A DNA stretch of 64,000 nucleotides. It comes from Haemonchus contortus. Taxonomy: Eukaryota; Nematoda; Chromadorea; Rhabditida; Trichostrongylidae. Where the stretch lies: NCBI GenBank assembly GCA_000469685.2, contig LS997564.1, positions 35,110,151-35,174,150 on the forward strand, read 5' to 3'. The stretch's first letter is position 1, and every line of letters starts with the position of its first letter. Below are positions 36,240 to 49,183 of this stretch, piece by piece. The position numbers were made by a program, and so were the translations under genes. The notes under the pieces are model-generated. The model did no database searches, had not been told where the DNA came from, and worked only from the letters and a program-made list of their open reading frames with translations.

Positions 36240-38149
36240 TTTACGATCAGATAATACTAATACAAATAAAATAACCAGTACTTTTCATGGTATCAACACT
36301 TCCTCCATTAGTATTACCCATAAGTAAAGTTGTTTACTTTCTTTGCATTTATAGACCGAATTTTAGACCACAGTTTGCGATAATTTTGAGTTGTCCAGCT
36401 TAAGACGTGCAAGGGAAGTGATATTTCAGAAAACACGAAAATCGGTGCACTTAAAAAAATTCGAAGCTTTCAAAAAATAGTAACATTAGGGGTAGGACGA
36501 GAAAGTGATGGCAAAAATTTCATGGAAGAGGTGCTTGGACGAGCTGTCCAGATGTGTGTGCCATGGCGTGCAGCTAGCTACAGGAAGCCGCGTACGTGAA
36601 GCGTGTGCGCACCGGTGCGAGAGGTCCAACCTCTTTAGCCGATACAACTCTGTGAGAACTCGTCCGCCTATGGGTTGCACGACGGCTAAGCTGGTTTTGT
36701 ATCCTTACTACGCTCTATTTAGGCCATTCTTCGACACGACAGCGTCAAACGTTTAAGAAGCAGCCCCTTCCATCCACGGATACAAAAGGCCAATTTTTAA
36801 AAACTTTATTTTCTTTCTAAGCTCCGCACTAAAACTGGTGAATGAATAGAAATTCTCGATTGTTAAATTGACAAATCATTTTTTCCAATCAAATCCTACT
36901 CGTCGTGAAAAAGTTACAGGCTATCATCATATTTACGACTTAAAACTATGAATGCTTAGTCAATCATCTCCAGTAAAAACTTTTAAGAACACATGGACGT
37001 GAAAACATCGAAGAACCGGTGCCGCGAAATCGGACCTAATGTCACGCATGTAGGTGAAACGTAGTCATCACATTGCCATTTTCTGTCAGAATGTAGACTA
37101 TTGCTGTTTGATTATGATCTGAAGGCAATTAGCTACAGTACCACACGTTTTCCGATGTCATCATGGATTAAGGATGCCTTCGAACGAAACCCAGCAAACG
37201 AGTCAGATATTGATTACTTAGGCGGAAAAATCAATATTTATCCTTGACTACGTGGCATTCACTTATGCTAAACTATACGTAGGCCTTTCTGACAGTAAAG
37301 TTTGTCTATGGAATTTCATTATATCTCCCTTTTCATATCAGCCATTCAGGACATCCTCTTGTCAAACAACCATCGCCAATATCAGTTTGGAAAAATCACA
37401 GTAAAATAGATATTTTCAAAATTATGTTGAAAAATCATAACATTCAAAACTACGTCAGTCATCTTAATCACATTACAACATTAAACATGCTATTACAGAA
37501 GAGTCTACAATCACAGACCAAATGAGGCCCTTAATAAAAAGTGAGGCTGTCAATGGCAACTAGGCGCTCCGTCTCAAAGCAGTCCATCCAGGAGTGGCCA
37601 TCAATTCAAAATAGGTTGCGAAAACAAATCAAAAAATACAATATTTCGAAGAGAAAATATCGTTTAGAGCGATAGCAGCAAAATGTAATAACCTCGACGA
37701 CCTTATTCGCTGATTAGTTGAACTCGTGGTACACGGTCACCTGGCATCTCCTGACCCATATCCGCTATGTTTCTGATTATATAGACGCTGTTTTAGATAT
37801 AGACAAAAAATGGGCATACATTGGAGCTTTGCTGGAGATTTGCCAAACGGCAATCGGAGACAATTTTGTGAATCTAACAATCACTACTATCTGGTTTGCT
37901 GCCAGAGCCAATTTGACGCTCTGCAGCCGTGCGCTAAAGTGTCATTGACGTACCCACATCGGCAATGAACACCGACTTAGCTTGATAACATTATGACATA
38001 TAGGATACTAGTAAGTCCGTATTTCACATGAGCGAAAGAAGAATAGAATTATAGTTACGAGACTATAAGTTATACAAGTAAAACCTAATCAGTAATGGTA
38101 TCTACGTCCACAACCTGTTCCCAAGGAGTAACTGGTCTGCCATCTTTCT
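36240..38149. other. Intergenic, downstream of NFX1
   Basis: AT-rich sequence without a supported gene or complete element. Confidence 0.45.
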
Positions 38150-41100
38150 TCACTCCTCGTCACTCCACGAATCTTTACATCCCGCCGACAACAAATCGTG
38201 TTCCTCTTGTTCACCACAACCTTCTGTCTTGCACACTTGAAGCACAAGATCCTTCATCAGAGCAATAATTTCCTGGTTTGCCCCATCGGAGGAGTCGATC
38301 TCCTCGTCCTCCTCCTCCTCCTCATCGCTCCACCAGTCCGGGTCTTTTTCGAGATTTTTTCGCTCTTAACATTATCGGTTTTTCTCGAAGGAGCTTGCTG
38401 CTCTGCATCTTCGTCGTCACTTCTCAAGACAGCGAAATGATTGAACTGTGGTAGAGGTGCTGGATGAGCTATTTCAGGAGCTACACGTTTCTTAAATTGA
38501 CGACCACCACGAAGAGCTTTCATGGACGACGACGCCGAAGCTTCTTCAGCCGCTTGCTCACTTTTCCGTTTTGGGATCGTCATTGAAACTGCTGAAAAAA
38601 TAGCAATGTTTGCAAGACTTTGCACGATGTAGTACGGTAGAATTGAGAAAAATCTGACCTCTTTAATGTCACTGATCCTGCAGTTTTCAACATATTAGGG
38701 TACTTTTGTAACGATGTGAGCAAAACCAATGGTGCTCGACTGACTCCTCTGCAAAAATTAAAGTGATATAAATATAAAAAGACCATTATAGGTATCATCT
38801 AACTATCAGTATTCATTTTATGAATGCGATACAAGGTACAAGGGACTAAAGTAATCGAAAGAAGAGTCGGACATGACCTTGATGTGAGTTCCGCCCTCTA
38901 GGAGACATGCCAACACTGACGATGTACCCAGGCCGACAAGTCATGATCAGATGGGAACGACTTCAGGTTGGCTAAGTGGGTTGAAACCACATGAATATAC
39001 TCCTCATTACCCCCGCATATTCACCAGTAGCCCGGTGCGCTAAAAGTAACCACACCACACCCACTAAACCCCATCGCGACGGCGCGCGTAACTGCTGTGC
39101 TGCCTCTCGTGCGGCTTGAGTGCATCATTTTTTCCCCAAATCTAATGACCTGACGGGATGGTAAACTCCAGTTCAAAGCAGACTTGAAGCACCCACCTCT
39201 TCGCAGTTGCTATAACACTTCGCTTCGGTGGATCATCAACTCCAGCGGTATCAATCGAAAAGAAGACTGCATATTCGTGTATAAAGCGGCGCTTGTCTAC
39301 AGACATCGGACGGAAGTTATGGTTCAGTGATGAACCAAGGAAAGTTGGCTGAAAATAGAAATATTCCGGTGGATGGCTATATGATGGCTAATCAAGTGCT
39401 TAAAAAATGAGAAAAAAAAAGCTTACGTCGCCCAATTTATCGAGAAGTTCAAGGAAAGTCTTTTCCACCTCGGTGACGAATGCAGCGTTAGTACGGAGTT
39501 CAACCTGAGAGAAAATTGTGATCTTGAACTCGCCTTCAAATGAATACCACCTATTTTTCATTCTCTATATATAAATCTTAGATGTTAGAGTTTAAAGACC
39601 ACATGAGTACAATACCATACCATAAACAGACACGAGTAGTGGGGATTAAAACATGGTATGTAAGTGACCCTTCAATATCCACGAAATGAAGCGGTCTCAA
39701 CAATATGAATATGAATCCCACACCATGCATAAAACCAATTCGAAAATTCGTCCATTAAAACTACCTACCTTCATGTATTCCGTGAAAGTAATAGTGGGTT
39801 CCCTTTCCAGCATACCGTTTTCATCAGTTACTAACTTCAAAGCTTCAGCCAGTTTCTTGTTGCGAGCTGACTTTTTGCACTCATCATCACAAGGCAAACT
39901 AAAAATAAGGGTCTCGCAAAAACCGTAAAAATTGCCGTATTCGTTCCATGAGTTACGATTGAGCAGAAAAGTCAATAACGTGACTAACCAGTTCAGTTTT
40001 TCCATACTGGCCGATCTTTTCAATGATCCTACACCAGCCGATTCATTACTTGGATCGCCTTCACTTTCCTCTGCATCGACTGCTCGAAGACGGGCAGCTA
40101 CTTTTTCGAACTGGAATGGGAGAATTCTTCAGCTCATTAATTTAGACATCCAAAATTGAGTCATCAGGGCAAGGAGATGGATTATAACAAGAAAAAGCTG
40201 TTATCAAATTGCAATGAAAAGTAAGATTGATAAATGGACGTGGTGAAATAACTTAAAAAAGGTTATTGTCTGCAAAGACAAATCGCTGACTATCTTGGGA
40301 ATTGTTCTTACCAAATCTCACCTCAGTACACTTCAATGTGCTCCTCCGTTTCCCACACTCACACGTTACGTTGACTGGATGACGACATTCTGACTCCGGG
40401 CACGGATCCAGTCCATGACAAGGCAACGAGCATGGATGCTCACAGGGCCGACGTAGAATCATACAAGGTCGGGAGCACTTTTCGCCTTCCTAAACGGAAT
40501 GAAATCGAGTAGAAAATAGTTTGATCCTTCACTACAAAAGACATACCCTCATGCAATCGCCAGCGTGACAATTCCTATTGCAGTTATGTACTCCGCAACC
40601 CAGTGGTTTATCACAGAGCCTACCACATGAAACAGCCTCGATGTGGCAAGGGATGTTCTTTCGAAGCTAAATGACATATTTGAAAAAAATGTAAAGAACA
40701 GCGGGAAAACTTAGGATTTTCTCAATAAACTCTCCTAATTTGTTAGTAAATAGGATTGATGTGGGTAATTAAAAAGAAGTTGACGATATGGATACGTAGA
40801 AGAACGCTTATCAAAGTTCAAATACAGTAACAACAGGTACAAAAAATATAAAAGGCAATGAAACAAAAACAAGGAAAAAAAAACACAATTTAAACAGAAC
40901 TCTGAAAAATCACGCATACCTCGTGCTTTCCATAGCACATCCTCTCAACTAGAGCTGTACAGGGAGGACAACGCTCGTCACCGTGACAATGATGTGTAAC
41001 CGGATGATTGCAAGCATGTGGTCGAGCGCACGGCTCATCACACTCTGGCAAAGGTGCGCCACAAGGCACTGGCGGTGGACGCATTGTACGTCCGCAATGG

Positions 41101-44100
41101 CAGTACTGCTCTTCAAAACCTGCAGAATCGAAAGATTATGTATTAGAGTCACTCACTGGATAACTATGTACAGTCCAACATGTCTCAAAGGGCCAACTAA
41201 TAAATTCTTACTCGAGTTAAGGCATCTCGGACATTGACCAGCGTGGCAAATACTTTCACAGAAATGCAGGCCGCAAGAGAGACGCTTATTACAAATCTGA
41301 AACAATTCCATACTCACCTAAAAATAGGACTTTTAAATAGCTGAGATCTTGCAAAGGGAACAGGTAATGGTTCAATGAGGAAAATACAAATACTGGCAAA
41401 GTAAAGAACAGCACTTAAATGCACGTACCTGTAAGCAAAAGTGCTCTTTCTGGACACAGCACAATTCTTGGCATTTGTGAATTCCGCATGATTTCCTTTT
41501 CTTACATCGCTTTTCGCACAAAAATTCACCTCCATCTAAACACGTGCAAATGAATTCAGCACGTCGAACGTTAAGGGGGTGAAAAGGGAGCGACGAAACT
41601 CGGAAATTCATATTCCTCTAAATGCATTCCATTCCGTTGTACTGGGTTTATTCTTTAAGGATAGTCTTCAGGACGTACGGGCACCATGAGCTGCACGTTC
41701 TGCACATTTTGAAAAGAAATATCGGGCAGGAAGCGGACCTTGGAAGTGAGTTCTGCTTATATCTCCCTCTTAAAACGCTACCTCACATCAATACTCTGAT
41801 TAAGACTTGCATAAGGTCCGCATGATTCCAAGCGGAAAGGAAATAAGTTCAAGCGGGAAGGAAAGACGCAAATAACTTTAGCGTTAGACAAAGCATCAAA
41901 AAGTATAAACAGCACCACATCGAGTTTCACAATAAGCAATCGCTTACCTGCGAAATGCACGTACTCCACACAGGGTAATGTCCGCTTCACCTGCTTACAG
42001 CGACAAACGACACTTGTGTTTAAATCACAAGGTGGACATTCTCCTTGGTGGCATGACGCTCGACAGCGATGTTTCTTATCTGAAATGTATGGATTAAGTG
42101 TGAGTCTTCTTTAGAACTGCCCAGCATCACCCATCTTCCTTCACTACTTAACTTGCCTAGAGCTCCAAGTTGATTAATAGGAAGGGAACAGTTTAGTTAC
42201 AGGCCCGCTATGCTTAAGCCTGGAAAGGACGACCCGAAAAAGGACCTCGTTCAAGAGCAATATTATCACCTTAAAAAGTAGTAGACTTTAATTTCGACGT
42301 CTGACAACCTATGCTAGGAATGAGTTTTTCGCCTTCACATCATACTGCCTAGCTTCTCTCTCACAAGAAACCTATGTCAAATCCTCGCAAACAGACGAAC
42401 AACATCTTCTAAGATGAAGTTACAGAGAAATAAACGAAAAAACGAATATTCTAAACTCAACTCACCTGCAGCGCCACATTTCAATACTTTTCCACAGACA
42501 TTTTTGCATGTAGGAATTGGATCCTGGCACGATTTCCGCTCGATTCCTAACTCTTCTAGTGTGCATCGGCCACAAGGGCAATGCGTGATACGCTCAGGTG
42601 CCGACGGGCAAGGCCCACATCCAGAATCGCCAGTCGAATGGCAACTAAAAAGTATGAGACTCAATCGTACAAGGAAATCGGGCCCAAAAAAATTACTAGT
42701 GCTCTCAGGACTGAAGAGTAAGCTGTGAGGTCCATCTCATAACAAGTTTGAGCTGGAGCTCTGAAGAGTGAATATAGCTTCACTACCTTCTCGTGCACTG
42801 ATGAACGCCACAAGTGTACAATCCAGAACAAGGAGCTCCACAGGAGTAACTGTCGGAATCGCCTTTTTCATAGCAAAGCACTTCTCGTGAAGATGATCCA
42901 CAGAAACAAGCTGTAAGGTAGAAATTGAAGTTTGTTCCGCAACAACCAAAACATACATAGCAGCTAGTGAAATAGTCCTCTCGGTGAGTAAGGCAATCTG
43001 GGGTCAGCTTGAGAAGATCTGACTTTTTTGGTCTGAAAACTGAGAAAAATGAGCAAGGAGGCTACTTCACAAAGCATTGCGTGTTCCTTGGAAGAGTATC
43101 TCCCCAAGGTATTAGGTCCAAATAGTAATCTAAACAAGACCAAAATCTTGAGGCCCAAATGAGCCGAAAACTAGAGGCACAAGAAGGTTATTTCTAATAT
43201 TTTTAATACTTCTTCAAATTTTCTACCCTTGCGATTCACCTGACGCCTACAACTTCAACCTTCGACATTACCATAGTAGTATAACGCAAAATGTGCCTTC
43301 ACTGAATATGAATCTTACTTTGAATTATTTTCACTTCACAGCGCCCGCAATTTCCTTCGTGGCAAACTTGTTCGCAACGATGCTTCCCACAAGCAAGTAG
43401 TCGGTCACACACCTTGTCGCACTGAAATGAACAGCCATTTCGTGGAAACTTGAAGAGCTACACTGCTACGGTAATTAACAAACCTTCACTTCAACAGCCG
43501 AACCACAACGAACGGCTTTCTGCACATTACCACAATTACATCGTTTTGTAAGCATCACTGGACACTCTGGACATGGTCCCGGATGGCAAGGTTCATTGCA
43601 TCGATGAGGGCAACCTGGGGCTCGCTGACCACCACAAATGTTGCCACAAGAATGAGGCACTTCACCTCTATAATACAATATCAATAATATATTTAAAACT
43701 CTCAAAAGTATTGTACAAGATGTGGATAAACTCGATACTCACATTGGAGGATTGGGATTGCGCTGCTTACCGCAAAAGCAGAAGTAGTTGTAAGGGATTG
43801 TTCCATATTTTGTTTGACAGGTAGGACATCTCCATCTTAGAAGAGAAACTATCGATACTTTTACAAAATCACATGGGGAAATATGCAATAGTTACACAAA
43901 AAATTGCCAAAATAAAACATTTAAATAAACTCATAAAAAGTAAGACTAATTGGTTTACCAAAATGGAAGAAAAAGCACTTACTTGTTGTCGTCCTCTTTG
44001 CTTTTCTTTGCCCAGTTGATGATACAGCCATTGGAAATGTGGAACATATGATAACATGTCTTGCAGGACCAAATACCCTGAAACAAATAATGACCAATTA

Positions 44101-45975
44101 ATATTTAATCAACCATTATTACTTTCCTTTTAACTTCGATTGCTGGACACGGACAAAAGAAGTTCATCGGAGGAGGGATAGCACTACGTTAGTAGACAAG
44201 GTGGGATTTCAATCTCAGAATTCGGATGTGTTATGACGAATGCTGTCCGGGAATAAAGGATAAGGATAAAGTTTTATAAAGTTTTGGCGTTAATCAATCC
44301 CGTCTGAGGGATGCCCCCCCTCCCCCGCCCCCCCCCCCCCTCTCTCCCCCACTCGACTACCATTCAGAATCATTGAGGCCTATACAATGTCTTGCGGTGG
44401 CCAACCGATGTACAAGTCAGTGCTTTTATCCTCCCAGAAGAGTCTGGTACTAACTCAACCAATCCACCGACCCCGGGGAGATGGATGGCTTGGTTGGTAT
44501 AGGCAGGTTTCGATCAGGGATTCGAACCCCTGACCGTGCGTGTGATATAGTGTGCCACTTGCCACTACATCACCTCCGCCCCGTCCGGGAATATTGAACA
44601 CAACCAAACAAAAGGAACATAAGAAATATCCGTTTATGAAGTATTTAGTAAAAAAACCCTCACCTGCCGAGCATGAATAACTTGACAGCAAATAGCGCAC
44701 TCATACCGGTTATCTTCCAATTGATGTATTAGGCGCTCTAAAGCAATTCATATCATTAATTATCGAAAAATCCGAATGAAGATTTGAAATTCACCTCTCA
44801 TGGGCTTGTCCTGGTAACTTTGATCATCCGAATCCATCCTGCGTGTAGCTCTTCGACGACCTGGTACCTGACCGCCACGGGATTTATTGGAGACATTTCG
44901 GTTTAGAGATTGATATGCTTGAGCTGCATTAGGAACGACTCCTGCATTTGGCATCTGAGGACGATTAAACTCTCGCGCTGGCCGAAAAGGTCGGCTTCCA
45001 CGTTGGTCGAAAGCGAATCGCATATTTTCACGATAGGTCTGTCCTTGCGTCGGGATCAGTGGACCCCGGGTGTCCTCGAAAAGTCCTTGGGATGTACTGC
45101 CGATAAATTCTGGAGCAGCAATACTAGGAACGAATGGTGCGGCATAAGGATTGAAGGCGATGTCGTGGAGGGGGGCTGCGCTGATCCCACCTGAACGAGC
45201 ATGTATAAAACTATGACCAACCATACTTAAGAACCACAGTAAAATAAAACTGCAAAAATCACCGTCACGGTTCTGGAATCCTTGTCTGCTCGATGCTCCA
45301 CCGCGTCTTGGTCTTGGAAGGTCGCGTTGTTGTGAGACATCCATTGGAGTTCTTTCGGTTCTTTCCTGGTTTTCAGATACTGGAACATGCTGGTCAAAGT
45401 GATTGAGTATATTTTTGACAGCTCAGATTATAGCCTCAATGATATGGGTCTGTACAACAGGACTTACCTATAGCATCCCTCCCATCCCTTGGCGCCTCTG
45501 AAGTCATCGCATTCCCTCTGCCTCTGGCTTTCCCTCGGTTATATCGAGTTCTACGACTGAAAAGAACCTGGATTGAGCAAAAACTTCTAGAACCAGGGCC
45601 AACGGTTTACTGACACTATTGTAGCAGCTGAAGGACACTGCTATAGGGCCAGTAAACCCTATAGTTTGACTTTTTGGAAATTCTCCTGGTAAAAAAAAAC
45701 CTTCAAGTCAGGGAATATAAGTGAACGAACCTGCTACGCGGCGCTTCTGGAGCTGAAGAATTCGCTCCTGCGTCAGGGCGCTGAAGCAAACGATCAGAGT
45801 GGGAGCCATCAGACAAAATGCTCTCCAGAGGTGCCCGCTCTATTGGTTGAGTTGGTTCAGCCAAGTTTGAACCCGCACCTCCTCTTCCTCCCCTGTAGCG
45901 TCGACTCCATCTTCGACCACCACCTCTTGAAGCCATTGTTGCCGTCGTTGCTACGGGTGCTGTTGCATCAGCCAT
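38150..45975 (-). CDS. NFX1: NFX1 / shuttle craft-type zinc finger protein (23 exons)
   Basis: Exons (minus strand): 45731-45975, 45468-45556, 45263-45379, 44795-45190, 44664-44737, 43983-44077, 43743-43835, 43484-43667, 43319-43421, 42787-42910, 42466-42644, 41948-42079, 41429-41535, 41212-41296, 40920-41119, 40547-40666, 40322-40489, 39989-40110, 39769-39898, 39427-39504, 39197-39350, 38636-38748, 38150-38591; about 1183 codons, close to human NFX1. Domains: Arg/Gly-rich N-terminus; C4HC3 RING-like finger near 290-370 ([26 protein letters not shown]); an array of NF-X1 zinc fingers to about 880 ([23 protein letters not shown]); [10 protein letters not shown] and [19 protein letters not shown]; an R3H nucleic-acid-binding domain ([18 protein letters not shown]); an acidic tail ([15 protein letters not shown]). 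Family role: nuclear transcription or RNA regulator with possible E3 activity. Two small frame breaks occur near 39299 and 38350. The ATG lies 12 bases after a TTTTTCCAG acceptor. Confidence 0.93.
44256..44582 (-). mobile_element. tRNA-derived SINE, copy F (full length, with 11-bp TSD)
   Basis: The best copy of the family, inside NFX1 intron 5. On the minus strand it starts GGGGCGGAGGTGATGTAGTG (tRNA-like, A box), followed by B box GGTTCGAATCCC. The body contains CATCGGTTGGCCACCGCAAG, and the tail is made of ATCCTT units. Perfect 11-bp target duplications GTCCGGGAATA lie at 44245-44255 and 44583-44593, proving insertion by target-primed retrotransposition. A C-rich expansion sits at 44316-44345. 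Confidence 0.93.
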
Positions 45976-45986
45976 GACGGGATGGG

Positions 45987-45997
45987 ACTGGAAAAAT
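45987..45997 (-). promoter_or_regulatory. Probable trans-splice acceptor of the NFX1 gene
   Basis: On the minus strand CATTTTTCCAG ends 12 bases before the start ATG, with no coding exon upstream. This fits spliced-leader addition in nematodes. The exact leader cannot be told from the sequence. Confidence 0.55.
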
Positions 45998-47163
45998 GAA
46001 GTTTTGAAGGTACTGGATCGTGAGCCGATACTCTTTAAGATGAATGCGATTCACAGGGCCCAGATGACCTTACAATTACTACGGGAAGAACACAAAATGG
46101 GCATTCTTTCGGCTTTCACCAATGAAAATGAAAGAGATTCTTTAAAAAACGCTTCAAAACCTTCATACAGTTAAGTCGAACTTCTAACTCGAAAATTCTC
46201 GGAAGTCAAGTTTCAAATAAGAGCTTAGACATGGAAGCGTCTGCTACAAAACAATACTTCTAGTCAAGCTACACAGAGTCGAGAAAATTCGAGAAGATTT
46301 GGTTCCAGAAGCGTCCGACAAAGCTATATGCTTTCAAACGTGGTTAGAAGTACCATTGACGCTTATTATGACAGAACCGGGGAATCTTATAGAACAGCAC
46401 GGAACTGCCACGGAAAAGAGGCTCTCAAAGTAACTTTGTAAAAGGTGTAAAAAGGAAGAAACCGACGGGATCATAAGCAAAGTGTAAATTGCACAAATAC
46501 AAAGAATCTCATCTATTTATATAGAGAAACCAACGGTTTCTTGAAATTGCAAACTGTTGTGCAATTCTCAACTTAAAGGGCGCAAGGCGCCGACGCAAAT
46601 CTGGTCTTGTAAAGAAAATGGAGACAGTGCACGTAACCGCCTCTCGACTTTTCATTTCCCAAAATGTTGTTGCAATTCATTAGTTGGTATTCATTTTCGA
46701 GATCGGTCTCGTTGATTCCACATTTCTCTCATAGGGAGTTTGTGTAAAGCAGTAATACATTGTTGCCTGTCAGCCCTAAATGCCACTCATTTCATGGTTC
46801 TAAGACCAGAGCTGTTTTTTTTAACAATTAGCATATTGCTCGAAATTTAGGTTTTCCTTACAGCTTATCAGTTAACACTTTATAACTGGACGTTTGCAAT
46901 TTCCTTATTCAGACTGAGTAGCCTATATTGCATGCTGGTTTAGAAACTGAAGATCTCACTTCCGGCAAATCGTTGGATCGTTTCTGGTCTAGAAATACTG
47001 TCCGAGATGTTTCTCAACATACTTTGTTGAGAATTCACATAGTTTCGAAAATTTCGCTTTCTGATTTCACCTGGACCATTCACAATAATTAGCGGCTTAT
47101 TGTTTACTGGAAAACGTGGATTTTGCACACAATTTTTGTAATTTCATGGTTCCTTCCATTTCA
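45998..47163. other. Divergent intergenic region between NFX1 and rps-13
   Basis: About 1.2 kb between two outward-facing genes must hold both promoters. I see no clear TATA box or other motif and no extra gene. The ORF at 45974-46174 overlaps the NFX1 start and is not supported. Confidence 0.5.
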
Positions 47164-47192
47164 GGTAACCGTCAGCACATTCACAAGCAAAC

Positions 47193-47917
47193 ATGGGTCG
47201 TATGCACAATCCTGGAAAAGGTATGTCGAAGTCGGCATTGCCGTACCGACGATCGGTTCCATCATGGCTAAAATTGACCAGCGCCGATGTTCAGGATCAG
47301 ATTGTCAAGCTGGCTAAGAAGGTTTGTTAAGCAGTGAGGAACTCGAGGGTTCGATTCTCTCAGTTACCCAAGACTGCAGTTTTTTTAGTAGTTTGAGCTT
47401 TAATGCTGTGTCACGACCCGAAATACAAGACCTTGTAGATTAGGATCGTGGCATCGGTTAGTTGCTAGTTTGAGGTAGTTTATACAGGAATGATTCCTGT
47501 TGTTACTATTGCTTCTTCAGGGTCTCCGTCCTTCCCAGATCGGTGTCATCTTAAGGGACTCCCATGGAGTTGCTCAGGTGCGCCGAGTCACTGGAAACAA
47601 GATTTTCCGTATCCTTAAGGCCAAGGTTTGCTTTTTAACAGTTTCTTTCTGTTTTGTCTATCTTACTGGACAGTAACGGACAGAACCGTGTTCAGGGCAT
47701 GGCTCCCGAAATCCCTGAGGATTTGTACCATCTGATCAAGAAAGCGGTGTCGATCCGTAAGCATCTCGAGCACTCACGCAAGGATATTGACAGCAAGTAC
47801 AGACTGATTCTTGTCGAGTCTCGAATCCACCGTTTGGCTCGCTACTACAAGACTAGCCGCCAACTCCCTGCTACCTGGAAGTATGAGTCCGCCACCGCTG
47901 CGTCTCTCATCTCATAA
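47193..47917 (+). CDS. rps-13: 40S ribosomal protein S13 (uS15)
   Basis: Three exons, 47193-47321, 47521-47625 and 47696-47917, give exactly 151 codons, the normal eukaryotic S13 length. All junctions are GT-AG in phase 0. The sequence starts [20 protein letters not shown] and continues [40 protein letters not shown] and [20 protein letters not shown], ending TAASLIS. Conservation is unmistakable and no residue is missing. It is a small-subunit structural protein contacting 18S rRNA. A TTTCAG acceptor 29 bases upstream of the ATG may receive a spliced leader. The gene is intact and surely functional. Confidence 0.98.
47322..47520 (+). other. rps-13 intron 1 with possible structured elements
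   Basis: The first hairpin is closed by GCAGT/ACTGC and contains a tRNA-like B box (GAGGGTTCGATTCTC). A second is closed by CACGA/TCGTG with an inner TACAAG/CTTGTA stem. No box C/D pair was seen, and no convincing H or ACA box. RPS13 introns host U14 snoRNAs in vertebrates, which is why I looked. Unresolved. Confidence 0.3.
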
Positions 47918-48545
47918 AGTTGTTTCTTTGATTGTTTGTTATAAATTGTTGAGTATATTGTGTTTGTTCACAGTCGAGGATTCAATTATTGGCTTTTTCC
48001 TGAGTTTAACTTGTATTTCTCAATACCGTGTAATCCCTATGCCGTGTAGCGACAAAAATGCTGGGAATTCGACCAAATTATTTCTAGAAAGACAGTTTTT
48101 GTTGTCCAAACCACTCATGGCTTGGTAACGGGTTGAAACAACTAGTTTCGATGGGATGGGTCAACTCGTCCACAATATATGCGGGTGATGTTGGTTGCCA
48201 TAGCAACAGAACAGAGTTGAAAGAAATTTTCACGCCGGGGGTTATTGCAATTGCGACCCGATGATCTAGTCCATAATGAAGGTATTTTATTACAATTAAA
48301 ATTCGTTTCCTTATAAATTTGTGATAGAGATATAGAAATGGTCCGTGGCTATGCGAGAGTTTCCAAAATTGAGGCCTCAATATACGGAGCGAAGCACACG
48401 CTGTTTGTTCGTTTATTTCTTTTATGAATATACTAGGGCTGAGTTTCTTTTATGCAAAAATTGAATATCTGTACAACCCCTGAAGATTGATCTATCTTGC
48501 TGGTATCGCTATCTCTATTAATAATTCTTTTTTATTACCTTTTAA

Positions 48546-49183
48546 CCCTTTGACGACAATGCCGATTTCGACGTGACGCGCCCTTGGGACCACGCCCCTT
48601 TCGTGCGCGACTGGCACCCACCGGTGGGTGCCATGGTCCCAGGGGTAACTCCTTCCTCTGACTCAATAAGTTTAGCAATATTTTGAAATGGAAGTATCAG
48701 AATATTATTTCATCCATTATAATTAAGTGAGGCTTGAAAATGGAGTTTGGAAGCAATGTGGGACAAATTCTGAAAATAATGGTTACAGTAAAAATGCGTA
48801 TTACATTAAGACTCTTTAGTATCAAATTATGCTTTGCTAGTGCGCCTGCTAAGAAAGTGAAAACACAGTGCAACAGTCATTACGGCTTTTACTGTCTGCA
48901 ATGTTTCGAGGATGAACAAAAATCTTGCGGAAGTACCTAGGTTTTTTCTTCAGTGATACCCCGTCGTATATATACGTTTGTAATAAATAAGCTTTAATAA
49001 AACAAGAATGTGGACCATGTTGAATATAAATACCATGAAGTTAGTTATTAATAATGAAAATATCAAATAAGTTTCAAATGTGCAAATAAAGAAAAAAACA
49101 TGGTGGCACCCAACATTGGGTGCCATGGTCCCATGCGCCAGTCATAGTGGCACCCGCCGGCGGGTGCCATGGTCGTCAAAGGG
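48546..49183. mobile_element. piggyBac-type element remnant (638 bp, TTAA duplication)
   Basis: Ends are CCCTTTGACGAC and GTCGTCAAAGGG, flanked by TTAA at 48542-48545 and 49184-49187. TTAA targets and CCC...GGG ends are the piggyBac signature. Subterminal GGCACCC/GGGTGCC palindromes occur at both sides. An internal plus-strand frame (48734-48940) ends with a Cys-containing stretch (TQCNSHYGFYCLQCFEDE) resembling the C-terminal cysteine-rich domain of piggyBac transposases. So this is an internally deleted autonomous element rather than a random MITE. The assignment of that fragment is tentative. Confidence 0.82.

Noticed and set aside
38257..38625. Basic NFX1 C-terminus ending [12 protein letters not shown]
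   Set aside because: The other frame gives an acidic tail with Trp-Asp/Glu motifs to a stop at 38150; a one-base indel in an A run explains the switch.
44760..45344. Single 194-codon ORF as the NFX1 N-terminus
   Set aside because: It reads through a real intron (45191-45262); phase-correct exons extend to the start at 45975.
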